DNA from: Dermatophilaceae bacterium Sec6.4
GTDB lineage: Bacteria; Actinomycetota; Actinomycetes; Actinomycetales; Dermatophilaceae
Assembly: GCA_039636865.1 (NCBI GenBank)
Contig: CP144172.1
Location: forward strand, 372,001-436,000
Length of the DNA stretch: 64,000 bases
Direction: 5' to 3'
Positions 54,537 to 63,100 of the stretch are shown one piece after another. Below the pieces are notes generated by a model. It ran no database searches and was not told where the DNA came from. It was given only the letters and a program-made list of their open reading frames with translations. The stretch's first letter is position 1; the number at the start of each line of letters is the position of its first letter. Both the position numbers and the translations under genes were made by a program.

Positions 54537-57008
54537 GTGTCACAAGGCAAACTACGCATCTACCTGGGCGCCGCGCCCGGTGTCGGCAAGACCGTCCGGA
54601 TGCTGCAGGAGGGCGCCCGCCGCCGCGATCGCGGCACGGACGTCGTGATCGGGCTGGTCGAAACCCATGGCCGGACCTATACGACCGAGCAGGTGGGCGG
54701 TCTGGAGACCATCCCGCGCCTACGGGTCGCGCACGGCGACACGACCCTGGAAGAGCTTGATGTGGACGCGATCATCGCTCGCCGACCCGAGGTCGCGCTC
54801 GTCGACGAGTTGGCGCACAGCAATGCCTCAGGTTCGCGGCACAAACGCCGGTGGCAGGACATTCAGGAGCTGCTCGACCACGGGATCGACGTCATCTCCA
54901 CCGTCAACGTGCAGCACCTGGAATCGCTCAACGACGTGGTCCAGGAGATCACCGGCATCAAGCAGCGCGAGACCGTGCCGGATGCCGTGGTGCGCGCCGC
55001 AGACCAGATCGAACTCATCGACATGACACCGGAGGCGCTGCGTCGCCGCCTTGCACACGGCAACGTGTACGGGCCGGACAAGGTCGACGCGGCGCTTTCC
55101 AACTACTTCCGGCCGGGCAACCTCTCAGCCCTTCGCGAGCTGGCGTTGCTGTGGACGGCCGATCGGGTCGATGAGGGTCTGCTGCGCTACCGCGCGGAGC
55201 ACGACATCGACAGCACCTGGGCGGCCCGCGAGCGCGTCGTGGTCGCCCTGACCGGGGGTCCCGAGCAGGAGATCCTGCTGCGGCGGGGCGCCCGGGTCGC
55301 CAGCCGCGGTGCCGGTGGCGAGCTGATCGCCGTGCAGGTCGTGTCGGAGTCCGGACTACGTGAGATCCCGCCCGAGTCCGCACGAGCCGCACGGAATCTC
55401 ACCGAAGAACTGGGCGGTGAGTTCCACACGGTCAGCGGCGAGGACATCGGCGGTGCGATCCTGCACTTCGCGCGGGGCGTCAACGCCTCCCAGATCATCG
55501 TCGGTGCCAGCCGTCGCTCCCGGCTGCAGCAGCTGCTCGGCCGCGGAGTCGGCGAGACCGTCGTCGACGGCTCCGGTGAGATCGACGTACTGATGGTGAC
55601 GCACTCACGTATCCGCAGCGGCCGGTCATCGGGCCTCGTGCTGCCGGCACTCGGGCGCCGCCGCACCATCCTCGGTTGGCTGCTCGCGACCGCCGGGGTT
55701 GCCCTGCTGACGGTGTTGCTGGATGCCACGACCGATTACCACTCGCTGCCGCTGGAGGTCCTGGTCTACCTCGCGTTGACCGTCCTCGTGGCGATCGTCG
55801 GTGGTCTGTGGCCCGCAGTGACCTGCGCGGTGATCGCGAGTCTGGTGCTGAACTGGTACTTCACCCAGCCAACAGGGACCTTCACCATCGGCCAGCCGCA
55901 GAACGTTGCCGCACTGGTGCTCTTCGTGCTCGTCGCCGTGGCGGTGGCGGGCGTTGTGCACCTGACGGCACGCAGCAGTGCACAGGCGTCGGCGTTCGGG
56001 CGGGATGCCCAGTTACTGGCAGCACTCGCGCACTCGCTGCTGGACGCCGACGAACAACTTCCAGCCCTGCTCGAACAGGCCCGCGACACCTTCACCGTCC
56101 CCGGAGCGGCGCTGCTGAACACTGCAGACGGTTCGGTCCTTGCGACCAGCGGCAGCATCGAGCTGAGTGACCCGGACCGGTTGACATCCGCGCGGGTCGG
56201 CAAGAAACACAGTCTCGTGCTCGCCACCCGTGGCATCGATGCCCGCCAGCGGCGTCTGGTCGAGGCCTACGCCGATCACGCCGAAGCCATCCTGCACCGC
56301 GAAAGCCTCGCGCTCGCGGCGGCCGGAGCGGACGCGCTGGCGAAGGACAACCAGTACCGCACCGCGCTGCTCGCCGCGGTATCGCACGACCTGCGTACGC
56401 CGCTGTCCTCGATCAAGGCAGGGGTGTCCGGGCTGCGTAGTACCGACATCGAGCTGTCCCAGGAGGATCAGGACGAGTTGCTCGAGACCGTCGAGGAGTC
56501 TGCTGACCGGCTCGATGCGCTGATCGAGAATCTGCTGGACATGTCGCGTATCCAGTCCGGCAACCTGACGATCCGCGCGGATGAATCCCTCGCTGCCGAC
56601 CTGATCGAGGCCGCTCTGCACACCGTCACCGATCGCGACCGCGTGACGGTGCAGCTACCCGACCCGCATCTGACGTGTCGGACCGACCCGGGTCTGACCG
56701 AACGGGTGCTCGCCAACCTGATCGAGAATGCGCTGCGTCATACCCCGCCCGGCACGTCGGTGACCGTCAGCGCCGAGGCCACCGACGGGCACGTCGAGCT
56801 GCGGGTCATCGACTGCGGTCCGGGCGTGCCGGCAGACCAGCGTGCGGGGATCTTCGAACCCTTCCAGCGGTATGGGGATGCACCCCGCGGCAGCGGAGTC
56901 GGCCTGGGGCTCGCCGTTGCCAAGGGCCTCACCGAGGCTATGGGCGGCACGGTCAACGCCGACGACACCCCCGGCGGCGGACTGACAATGACGGTGTCGC
57001 TGCTGTGA
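54537..57008 (+). CDS. kdpD: K+-sensing histidine kinase
   Basis: 823 residues from GTG 54537. N-terminal KdpD domain with Walker A G-A-A-P-G-V-G-K-T near 11-19, then a Usp-like domain (about 230-360), four membrane helices (about 375-480), a GAF-like segment, the phosphorylated His in A-V-S-H-D-L-R-T-P near 615 and an ATPase domain ending G-S-G-V-G-L-G-L-A. Senses low K+ or ionic strength. Overlaps kdpE. Confidence 0.95.
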   Translation: MSQGKLRIYLGAAPGVGKTVRMLQEGARRRDRGTDVVIGLVETHGRTYTTEQVGGLETIPRLRVAHGDTTLEELDVDAIIARRPEVALVDELAHSNASGSRHKRRWQDIQELLDHGIDVISTVNVQHLESLNDVVQEITGIKQRETVPDAVVRAADQIELIDMTPEALRRRLAHGNVYGPDKVDAALSNYFRPGNLSALRELALLWTADRVDEGLLRYRAEHDIDSTWAARERVVVALTGGPEQEILLRRGARVASRGAGGELIAVQVVSESGLREIPPESARAARNLTEELGGEFHTVSGEDIGGAILHFARGVNASQIIVGASRRSRLQQLLGRGVGETVVDGSGEIDVLMVTHSRIRSGRSSGLVLPALGRRRTILGWLLATAGVALLTVLLDATTDYHSLPLEVLVYLALTVLVAIVGGLWPAVTCAVIASLVLNWYFTQPTGTFTIGQPQNVAALVLFVLVAVAVAGVVHLTARSSAQASAFGRDAQLLAALAHSLLDADEQLPALLEQARDTFTVPGAALLNTADGSVLATSGSIELSDPDRLTSARVGKKHSLVLATRGIDARQRRLVEAYADHAEAILHRESLALAAAGADALAKDNQYRTALLAAVSHDLRTPLSSIKAGVSGLRSTDIELSQEDQDELLETVEESADRLDALIENLLDMSRIQSGNLTIRADESLAADLIEAALHTVTDRDRVTVQLPDPHLTCRTDPGLTERVLANLIENALRHTPPGTSVTVSAEATDGHVELRVIDCGPGVPADQRAGIFEPFQRYGDAPRGSGVGLGLAVAKGLTEAMGGTVNADDTPGGGLTMTVSLL

Positions 57009-57682
57009 CCCGTATTTTGGTCGTCGATGACGAGCCGAGCCTGGTGCGCACGCTCAGCATCAACCTGAGAGCACGCGGTTATGAGGTGGAGCGCGCGTTC
57101 GACGGTCGATCGGCGGTGCAGAGCATTGTCGACTCGGTCCCCGACTTGGTGATCCTCGACCTCGGGCTTCCCGATATCGATGGTGTCGAAGTGATCCGGC
57201 AGGTACGCAGGACCAGCGAGGTGCCGATCATCGTATTGTCCGCACGCCATGATTCCGACGACAAGGTCGAGGCACTCGACGAAGGCGCCGACGATTTCGT
57301 CACCAAGCCGTTCGGGATGGACGAGCTGTTGGCGCGGGTACGTTCCGCCGTACGTCGCTCCAGTTCGGACGCCGCCCACGCGGCGCCCATCGTGACCGAC
57401 GACTTCTCGCTCGACTTCGTGGAACGCAATGCCACCCGTGACGGTGTGACGATCAGACTGACCCCCACCGAATGGTCCTTCCTCGAGCGTCTCGCGCTAC
57501 ATCCGGGCCACCTGGTGGGTCAGGCCGAGCTGCTGCGCGCAGTGTGGGGTCCGGGATATGAGCGGGAGACCCACTACCTGCGCGTCTACGCGGCGGGAAT
57601 TCGCCGCAAACTCGAACCGGCGCCCGGTCGACCGCGGTACCTGCTCACCGATCCCGGGCAGGGATACCGTCTGCGGACCTGA
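57005..57682 (+). CDS. kdpE: Kdp response regulator
   Basis: 225 residues from GTG 57005 (GTGA overlap with kdpD). Receiver with D-D-E near 9-11, phospho-Asp in L-V-I-L-D-L-G-L-P near 52, and K in T-K-P near 101; then an OmpR-type winged helix (L-T-P-T-E-W-S-F-L-E near 155). Likely activates the kdp promoter from the TCAAG repeats upstream of kdpF (inference). Confidence 0.95.
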   Translation: MTRILVVDDEPSLVRTLSINLRARGYEVERAFDGRSAVQSIVDSVPDLVILDLGLPDIDGVEVIRQVRRTSEVPIIVLSARHDSDDKVEALDEGADDFVTKPFGMDELLARVRSAVRRSSSDAAHAAPIVTDDFSLDFVERNATRDGVTIRLTPTEWSFLERLALHPGHLVGQAELLRAVWGPGYERETHYLRVYAAGIRRKLEPAPGRPRYLLTDPGQGYRLRT

Positions 57683-57688
57683 CCGCGA

Positions 57689-58084
57689 CTACGAGCCCTG
57701 CCCGGTGTCCGGCCACTCGCTGATGCCTGCCACAAAATCAGCGGGGCCCGCAGCGATGACCAGCCGGGCGAACTCGGCGCCGGGATTGGTCACCGACACC
57801 GCCTCCTGTTGCCGCACCAGCACGGCGTCACCGGTATTCACGACGAGGACCTCGTTGGCCTGAGCGATGTTCACCGTCCCGATGATGGGCATAACAACGA
57901 TGTCGGATCCGGAGTGCCGGTGCTGCGGCATCGCGGTACCGGCCGGCACATCTACCGTGATCAGCGCGATCGCGGGTCCGTCCGGCTCGCCACCGAAGAT
58001 GATCCGCACCGTCGGGACGTTCCGTGCCGCGGGTGCGCCCACCGATGCATCGTTCAATTGGCGTAGTTCCATCTCGCTGCTCAC
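57689..58084 (-). CDS. Cupin-domain protein
   Basis: 131 residues with a small cupin barrel: metal-site P-Q-H-R-H-S-G near 52-58, then G-T-V-N-I and P-G-A-E-F near the second cupin box. Enzyme or sensor; the substrate is unknown. It follows the hemerythrin gene by 8 bases on the same strand and is convergent with kdpE, the stops being 6 bases apart. Confidence 0.8.
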   Translation of the reverse strand: MSSEMELRQLNDASVGAPAARNVPTVRIIFGGEPDGPAIALITVDVPAGTAMPQHRHSGSDIVVMPIIGTVNIAQANEVLVVNTGDAVLVRQQEAVSVTNPGAEFARLVIAAGPADFVAGISEWPDTGQGS

Positions 58085-58092
58085 CCCCCGCG

Positions 58093-58614
58093 TCAGAGGT
58101 AGGTGAAGCGGGAGTCGTAGTTCGTGGCCATCGCCACGACCATCCCGTCGAGAAGATCCGACACGTTGAGGCCCGCAGCCTGCATAGCGGGGATCAGGAC
58201 GGTCTCCTCCTTCTCGATGAGTAGGCCGACCAGGGTCACCAGGGCACGCCCGGCCAGGGCAATCTGCAGCACGTTCTCAGAGCGTTCGATGTCCGTCACC
58301 AGCTTCATCAGGAAGCGGCGGTCGAGTTCCAGGGCAGCGACGAGCGCGTCCAGCCCGGCCGCGCGTGCGGCCGAATACAGGATCTGCTCCTCGGTGCGCA
58401 GATGGGCCAGGACGTCCCCGTGTAGGAAATCGAGCAGTCTGTCCCGCAGCTGACGGTCCTCAAGGCCGGGATCGGCGCTCGCGGCCGCGACCACCGCGTC
58501 GACCCGCCGGATCAACACCGACCACAGTCCGGCGTGATGATCATCGGAGACCCGGCTGTTCGCCCCTACCGACTGGTCACGATGCAGGTCAGTAATTCTG
58601 GATGAAGTGTTCAT
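58093..58614 (-). CDS. Hemerythrin-domain protein
   Basis: 173 residues, a four-helix bundle. Candidate diiron ligands are H-H near residue 26-27, H-x-x-x-E in H-L-R-T-E-E near 70-75, and E-K-E-E-T near 133. It may sense or handle O2, NO or iron. The perfect palindrome at 58617-58646 sits directly upstream of its ATG, so it is probably regulated by the HTH protein encoded just beyond. Confidence 0.83.
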   Translation of the reverse strand: MNTSSRITDLHRDQSVGANSRVSDDHHAGLWSVLIRRVDAVVAAASADPGLEDRQLRDRLLDFLHGDVLAHLRTEEQILYSAARAAGLDALVAALELDRRFLMKLVTDIERSENVLQIALAGRALVTLVGLLIEKEETVLIPAMQAAGLNVSDLLDGMVVAMATNYDSRFTYL

Positions 58615-58616
58615 AC

Positions 58617-58646
58617 CTATTAATACAGTTACCCCTGTATTAATAG
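58617..58646. promoter_or_regulatory. Operator palindrome, site 1 (TACAG-N6-CTGTA core)
   Basis: CTATTAATACAG (58617-58628), six bases, then its exact complement (58635-58646). It lies in the 44-base gap between the regulator stop and the hemerythrin start. The core TACAG-N6-CTGTA recurs at 59488-59503. Confidence 0.65.
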
Positions 58647-58658
58647 CAACCCCCAGGG

Positions 58659-59369
58659 TCAGGTCGGATCATCCTGGCCGGGTTGCCTGTCTGAGCGCAC
58701 GTCTGAGCGCAGTGCGAGGTGGGCAACACACAACGACGGCTGCATGAATGGCTCGAGTCGATCCACAGAGAGCGGAGAGTCCATTTCTTCCAGCGCCCCC
58801 TGCATCAGACCCAGATGAATCGTGCACGTGATCTGTGGTTGAGACGTAGCCACCTCACGAAATGGACAGTTGCGTAGGTGCAGCGGCTGTAGCGGGCCGG
58901 CATGCCCAGGCGTACGCACCTCATCGCGATCGGGCTCGAAGCCGACCTCTTCCAGCATGTCCTGCAGCCGACCGCGCGTCTGCTCGGCATCCACCGGCTC
59001 GTAGGGAACTGGCCGTTGCGAAAGATAACGCCCCCACGCCCGCCCAGCTTCGAGGGAGACACCCTCCGGATCCGGCACAGACCTGGCCACCAGGCTGGTG
59101 AGAATTGTGGACAACATCGGAAAGTTGCGCCGCCCGACGTGCGGCCCCGCGGCCACTGCGGCGTAAACCGTACGCGGCCGTCCTGCAGCAGCCAGCTTTT
59201 CTTGTTGCGGTGCTGCCAAACCCTCCTCGACGAGACCGACGAGATGAGTTCGCGCAGTGTTGGGATGCACCTCGAGCAGCTCAGCGACCTCGCGGACGCC
59301 GAGGGGCCGGCCGCTGTCGCGTAGCGCTCGCAGCACTCGCGCCCGACGTGCCTTCTGCATCTCCGGCAC
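58659..59369 (-). CDS. HTH transcriptional regulator with Cys-rich C-terminus (SufR/ArsR-like)
   Basis: 236 residues. N-terminal winged HTH (L-G-V-R-E-V-A-E-L-L-E-V-H-P-N-T-A-R-T-H-L near 23-43). The C-terminal region has Cys in R-N-C-P-F, T-C-T-I-H-L and S-L-C-V-A-H-L, spaced as in SufR-type proteins that hold an iron-sulfur cluster. It may therefore sense O2, NO or redox state. The following hemerythrin and cupin genes and the divergent 341-residue gene carry matching palindromes, so it is their probable regulator (inference). Confidence 0.78.
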   Translation of the reverse strand: MPEMQKARRARVLRALRDSGRPLGVREVAELLEVHPNTARTHLVGLVEEGLAAPQQEKLAAAGRPRTVYAAVAAGPHVGRRNFPMLSTILTSLVARSVPDPEGVSLEAGRAWGRYLSQRPVPYEPVDAEQTRGRLQDMLEEVGFEPDRDEVRTPGHAGPLQPLHLRNCPFREVATSQPQITCTIHLGLMQGALEEMDSPLSVDRLEPFMQPSLCVAHLALRSDVRSDRQPGQDDPT

Positions 59370-59486
59370 CTCTCGTCCGCGCGAGGATTTCCTCGCATTC
59401 TGCAGCAGATATTACTGGAAACAGGGGTATCCATAGACATCTCAAACAATATTAAACGATTTTAGTTGTTAAAATCTCCGTCGAGA

Positions 59487-59504
59487 GTACAGTATTGGCT
59501 GTAC
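59487..59504. promoter_or_regulatory. Operator palindrome, site 2 (GTACAG-N6-CTGTAC)
   Basis: GTACAG at 59487-59492 pairs with CTGTAC at 59499-59504 across six bases, the same core and spacing as site 1. It sits 34 bases upstream of ATG 59538, in an AT-rich stretch. Suggests shared control of both flanking genes. Confidence 0.6.
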
Positions 59505-59537
59505 GGCGACCCGACGGCACGCCGAAAAGAGGCCCTG

Positions 59538-60563
59538 ATGATCAACCAGCCGACCGGTAGTTCCCCGGAACGAACTGTCTGCAGCCACGCGCAACTGGCC
59601 GAACGGGTAACCGATGCCATCTGGGAGTTGCATCAGGCCCGCCTGACCGAGGTAAACGTCGAAGCAGCTCGCGCGCAACTCGAAGACCTGTTGGTCCGGC
59701 AGCTGCTACCGGTTCTGAATACGGAGGATCGCGCCCTTCAATCGTGCGGGACTGATCGCCACCTCGTTCGGCGGATGAAGCAACGCTCCGAACGACGGCA
59801 CCACCGGCAGCTGCGCGAGCACCGCAGGATGATCGAAGCAGTGCATGACGTACAGCGCGCCCACACTTCGATGCTGGCCCTGAATCACGCGGAGCGGGTG
59901 AGCGCGCTACTCACCGCACACCTCATCGGAGAGGACCGCGAGCTTGCCGCGGCGCCGGAGTCTGAGCGGGACCACGGCGCGCTGACCGCTGAACTGCAGG
60001 AGCTGGTGCACCACGACCACGCGCGGATCACCCAGGCAATGGTTGCCGCCCGGCTCGCCGCGACGAACCGATCCGAGGATGAACTGGGATCCTTCGATCG
60101 GGTTGTCTCCGCCGTATCCCATCACGCAGTGGTGATGACGACGCGCGCCTACCCGATGCTGCGGTCAGCCGACTCAGAGCTCGGACCTGCCTGCACGGCC
60201 TCCATGCTCAGCGAATTGCGCTCGATCGAACACACCATCAGAGCATTGAACAACCTCCTGCGCGGCGGTGCGGGTGGCAATCCCTCCGTGCAGCGGCGTC
60301 TACAACTCTGGAGTGAGATCGAGCAGTCGTGGGCGCGGCACACCACCGATGAGGAAACGCTGGTCCACCATGCGGGCGCCGAGCTAGGTCCGCAACGAGC
60401 GGCCCGGCTGATCACCTTGCTGCGTCGACCGATCGGGCATTCGCTCACCCGAGCCCACCCACGCCTCCTGGGAGGCGGACGGCCCACGAGGGTGGCGATC
60501 ATTTTTCAAGGCCGACTGGACCGCGCCCGCGATGAAATGGACAACAGGTCGACCTGGTCCTGA
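59538..60563 (+). CDS. Hemerythrin-like two-lobed protein, unknown function
   Basis: 341 residues, almost all alpha-helical, His/Arg/Glu rich. Two lobes can be seen, each with H-x-x-x-E/D-type elements: an N-terminal lobe (E-H-R-R-M-I-E-A near 98 and H-L-I-G-E-D near 135) and a C-terminal lobe (F-D-R-V-V-S-A-V-S-H-H-A near 187-200, W-A-R-H-T-T-D-E-E-T near 268-278). This looks like a duplicated hemerythrin-like fold, but not all ligands can be placed. The start is ATG 59538; the longer frame begins inside the operator region. Confidence 0.65.
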   Translation: MINQPTGSSPERTVCSHAQLAERVTDAIWELHQARLTEVNVEAARAQLEDLLVRQLLPVLNTEDRALQSCGTDRHLVRRMKQRSERRHHRQLREHRRMIEAVHDVQRAHTSMLALNHAERVSALLTAHLIGEDRELAAAPESERDHGALTAELQELVHHDHARITQAMVAARLAATNRSEDELGSFDRVVSAVSHHAVVMTTRAYPMLRSADSELGPACTASMLSELRSIEHTIRALNNLLRGGAGGNPSVQRRLQLWSEIEQSWARHTTDEETLVHHAGAELGPQRAARLITLLRRPIGHSLTRAHPRLLGGGRPTRVAIIFQGRLDRARDEMDNRSTWS

Positions 60564-60621
60564 GCAACGTCGCGGCACCCCGGGCTCATTGAGTCAGAGG
60601 CGGGACGCGCACGATGGGCGG

Positions 60622-61563
60622 GTGGTAGCGACCCTCCAGCAGTTGAAAGACAACACCCGGAACGCGTTCCGTAGCCGCGTATCGGGCGACCCGACCGGCG
60701 CACCGGACTGGGTGCGCGCCATCGCGACGGTCGGTGAGGGGCCCGGTCTTTTCGAACCGGACGGCGTTGTCTGGCGGGTGCACGGCGACCTGTCGACCCT
60801 GGCCGGAGGAGTCGCTGCGCTGCTGGGGCAGGCCGCGCATCCTCTCGCCCTGGCGGGGGTGCAGGGCCACTCGGACTACACCGAAGACCCGTGGGCGCGC
60901 CTCGCGGGCACCGCGCGGTGGCTGGTGGTCAGCACCTTCGGCTCGGAGAAGCTCGCCGAGCGCGAATCAGCTCGCGTGCGCGGCATGCACCGGAAGGTCA
61001 AAGGCTTCGCGCCGGACGGGCGGGCGTACGCAGCGGGAGATCCGGACCTGCTGCGGTGGGTACACCTGGCCTTCACCGACGCATTCCTGGCCGCGCAGCT
61101 GGCGGTCGGCACGGACTTGAAGCCGCGATTCGGGCCGCGCTGGCCGGACCAGTACGTTTCCCAATGGGCGATCAGTGCCACCAAGCTCGGAGCGACCGAC
61201 CTGCCGGACACTCAGGCTGAACTCGCCGACGCGCTCGCGGTCTACCAGCCGATACTCGAACCGGTGCCCGATGACCTGCGGGCATTTTTAGCCGGTCCGC
61301 CCGGTCTGAGTGTGGCGGAGCGCCTCGGTTACCGAGGTCTCGCGGGCGGCGCAGGCCTGCTGGTGTCGCCGGTCATGGCTCCACTGGCCGGGGTGCGGGG
61401 GCGCGGTCACTACAGCGCAGCCGACCGGGCGCGACTACAGCTGACCAAAACGCTGCTGCGCGGCCTGCTCGCGTCGTTGGGTCAGTCATACAGCCCCTCG
61501 GAGGAAGCTGCCCGTTGGCGAATCGGCGTCGGAACCAGGCCATTCTGGATGGAACCCGCCTGA
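60622..61563 (+). CDS. MpaB/DUF2236 family oxygenase-like protein
   Basis: 313 residues from GTG 60622 (upstream frame overlaps the previous gene). DUF2236/MpaB features: G-P-G-L-F near 35, V-H-G-D near 47, H-P-L-A-L-A-G-V near 68, the conserved R-x-x-x-x-H in R-V-R-G-M-H-R-K-V-K-G near 115, and a helical membrane-associated tail. Fungal MpaB is an oxygenase; bacterial members are unassigned. Confidence 0.8.
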   Translation: MVATLQQLKDNTRNAFRSRVSGDPTGAPDWVRAIATVGEGPGLFEPDGVVWRVHGDLSTLAGGVAALLGQAAHPLALAGVQGHSDYTEDPWARLAGTARWLVVSTFGSEKLAERESARVRGMHRKVKGFAPDGRAYAAGDPDLLRWVHLAFTDAFLAAQLAVGTDLKPRFGPRWPDQYVSQWAISATKLGATDLPDTQAELADALAVYQPILEPVPDDLRAFLAGPPGLSVAERLGYRGLAGGAGLLVSPVMAPLAGVRGRGHYSAADRARLQLTKTLLRGLLASLGQSYSPSEEAARWRIGVGTRPFWMEPA

Positions 61564-61583
61564 CCCCGGGAGGTGATCCTTCG

Positions 61584-62954
61584 TCAGTCCTCAGCGGCTG
61601 CGGTGTGGGGATCGGGTGAACGTGTTCGGTCGGGTGGATCTGGTGGGTCGCCGGTTCCGCCGGCGAGGATCCAGAGTTTTCGGCGGTCGCGTGTGGTGGC
61701 GGGGGTGGGGTTGGGGGCGAACCGTACCCATGCGAGGTGTAGTGCTTGCCCGGATGCGCCCCGGTAGGGGGTGGTCTGCGGGTCTGGTTCGTTGGTGGTG
61801 GGCGTTCGGCGTTCGATGGGGCCCAGGGGTGCTCCGCCGCGATCGAGGAATCTGTAGTGGCCCGGGTGTGCGGGGAGGGGTTCGATGGTGAAGTCACCGG
61901 TGTGGTGTCGGTCGTGGTGGTAGGGGCACAGACTGATCAGGTTTTCGACATTGGTGGGTCCGCCGTCGGCCCAGTGGGTGATGTGGTGGCATTCCAGGTG
62001 CCCGGTGGCGCCGCAGCCGGGATGGGCGCACCCGCCGTCGCGGTCTTCGATCAGGCGTCGGGTGCGGGCGGGCACGATGCGTTGGGCGCGTCCGACGTTG
62101 ACCGGTGGCCCGCTCGTTTCCCACACGGGGTTGACCAGCCCGTTGCAGGTCCATTGACGCAGTAGGTGCGGGGGTAGCGCGCCACTGTTGGTGATCCACC
62201 CGTGTCCGCTGGTGTCCAGGTGCAGGTAGATGCGGAACGTGTTCGATCGGCCGGTGGACAGGTCAGTCCCTTGTTGCAGTGATCGGGTCGCGACTTCCAG
62301 TAGCGCCTCACCCATGGTGACGTGTGGGTGGCCGGCCAGGAACAGGGCGTCTTTGGCCTCTACTACTGCCTGGTGGACCAGGGCCCCGATGTCGGCGGGC
62401 GCGTCGTAGGTCAGGTGGAATCGTCCGTCCTGGGTGTGCATGTGTACCTGGGCCCGCTGCACGGTCGGGTCGAACTCATCCAACCGTTCGACCGTCGCGG
62501 CGGTGGTGGCGGCAGTAGCGGCGGCGGCGGGCGTGGGGCTGAATTCGTATTTGCTCAGTGCCCGGCGTAGTTGGGGCACGCTCGCGTGTCGGGCCAGTTC
62601 AACGACGTCGGTGTCGAAGTTGTCGGGGGTGTAACGGGCGATGACCGAGGCTTGTCCGATCGACAGGTCACCACCGGTCAGGCCCTGCGCCAGCGCGGGC
62701 AGGGCCCCAGACCTTTCCGCGATCCGGACAATGTCAGTCGCGACCGCGTGCGAGAGGCCCGCGTAACACGTCAACCAGTGTTGCGGTGAGCGGATCCCCC
62801 CGATCACCCATGACTGATCCGCGAGCACCTGCGTCACGAGCGTGACCAGTTCGGCGTGTGCCGCGTTGAGCCGACCCACCACGTGCGACAGCGCCGTCCG
62901 CGGATCCGGTGGTGTCAGGGCCGGGGTATCAACCCAGGCGGTGTTCGAACTCAT
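61584..62954 (-). CDS. DUF222 protein with HNH endonuclease domain (13E12 type)
   Basis: 456 residues. An N-terminal DUF222 helical region (about 20-250) and a C-terminal HNH nuclease: G-C-A-H-P-G-C near 330, E-C-H-H-I-T-H-W near 343 and the closing L-C-P-Y-H-H-D-R-H-H near 365. Zn ligands and the catalytic His are visible. Common, often multicopy, in actinobacteria and some linked to mobile DNA. ATG 62954 is preceded by weak ribosome sites; the frame to 63086 is an extension. Proline-rich tail. Confidence 0.86.
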   Translation of the reverse strand: MSSNTAWVDTPALTPPDPRTALSHVVGRLNAAHAELVTLVTQVLADQSWVIGGIRSPQHWLTCYAGLSHAVATDIVRIAERSGALPALAQGLTGGDLSIGQASVIARYTPDNFDTDVVELARHASVPQLRRALSKYEFSPTPAAAATAATTAATVERLDEFDPTVQRAQVHMHTQDGRFHLTYDAPADIGALVHQAVVEAKDALFLAGHPHVTMGEALLEVATRSLQQGTDLSTGRSNTFRIYLHLDTSGHGWITNSGALPPHLLRQWTCNGLVNPVWETSGPPVNVGRAQRIVPARTRRLIEDRDGGCAHPGCGATGHLECHHITHWADGGPTNVENLISLCPYHHDRHHTGDFTIEPLPAHPGHYRFLDRGGAPLGPIERRTPTTNEPDPQTTPYRGASGQALHLAWVRFAPNPTPATTRDRRKLWILAGGTGDPPDPPDRTRSPDPHTAAAED

Positions 62955-63100
62955 GTCTTCATACAAGCACCGACCACCGACAGCCCCCCTTGAACAGAGC
63001 ATCAGCCCCGGGAAGGAAGAAGGTGCTTCGTTGGCAACCCGGATCAGCAGCGACGAGGTCGGTAGAATTCCCGGCATCGCACGCACGACGTTGGAGGCTC

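Noticed and set aside
61584..62954. DUF222-HNH protein as an active homing endonuclease or defence gene
   Set aside because: No intron, intein or neighbouring defence genes are present; these genes are scattered, often multicopy in actinobacteria, so I keep only the family name.
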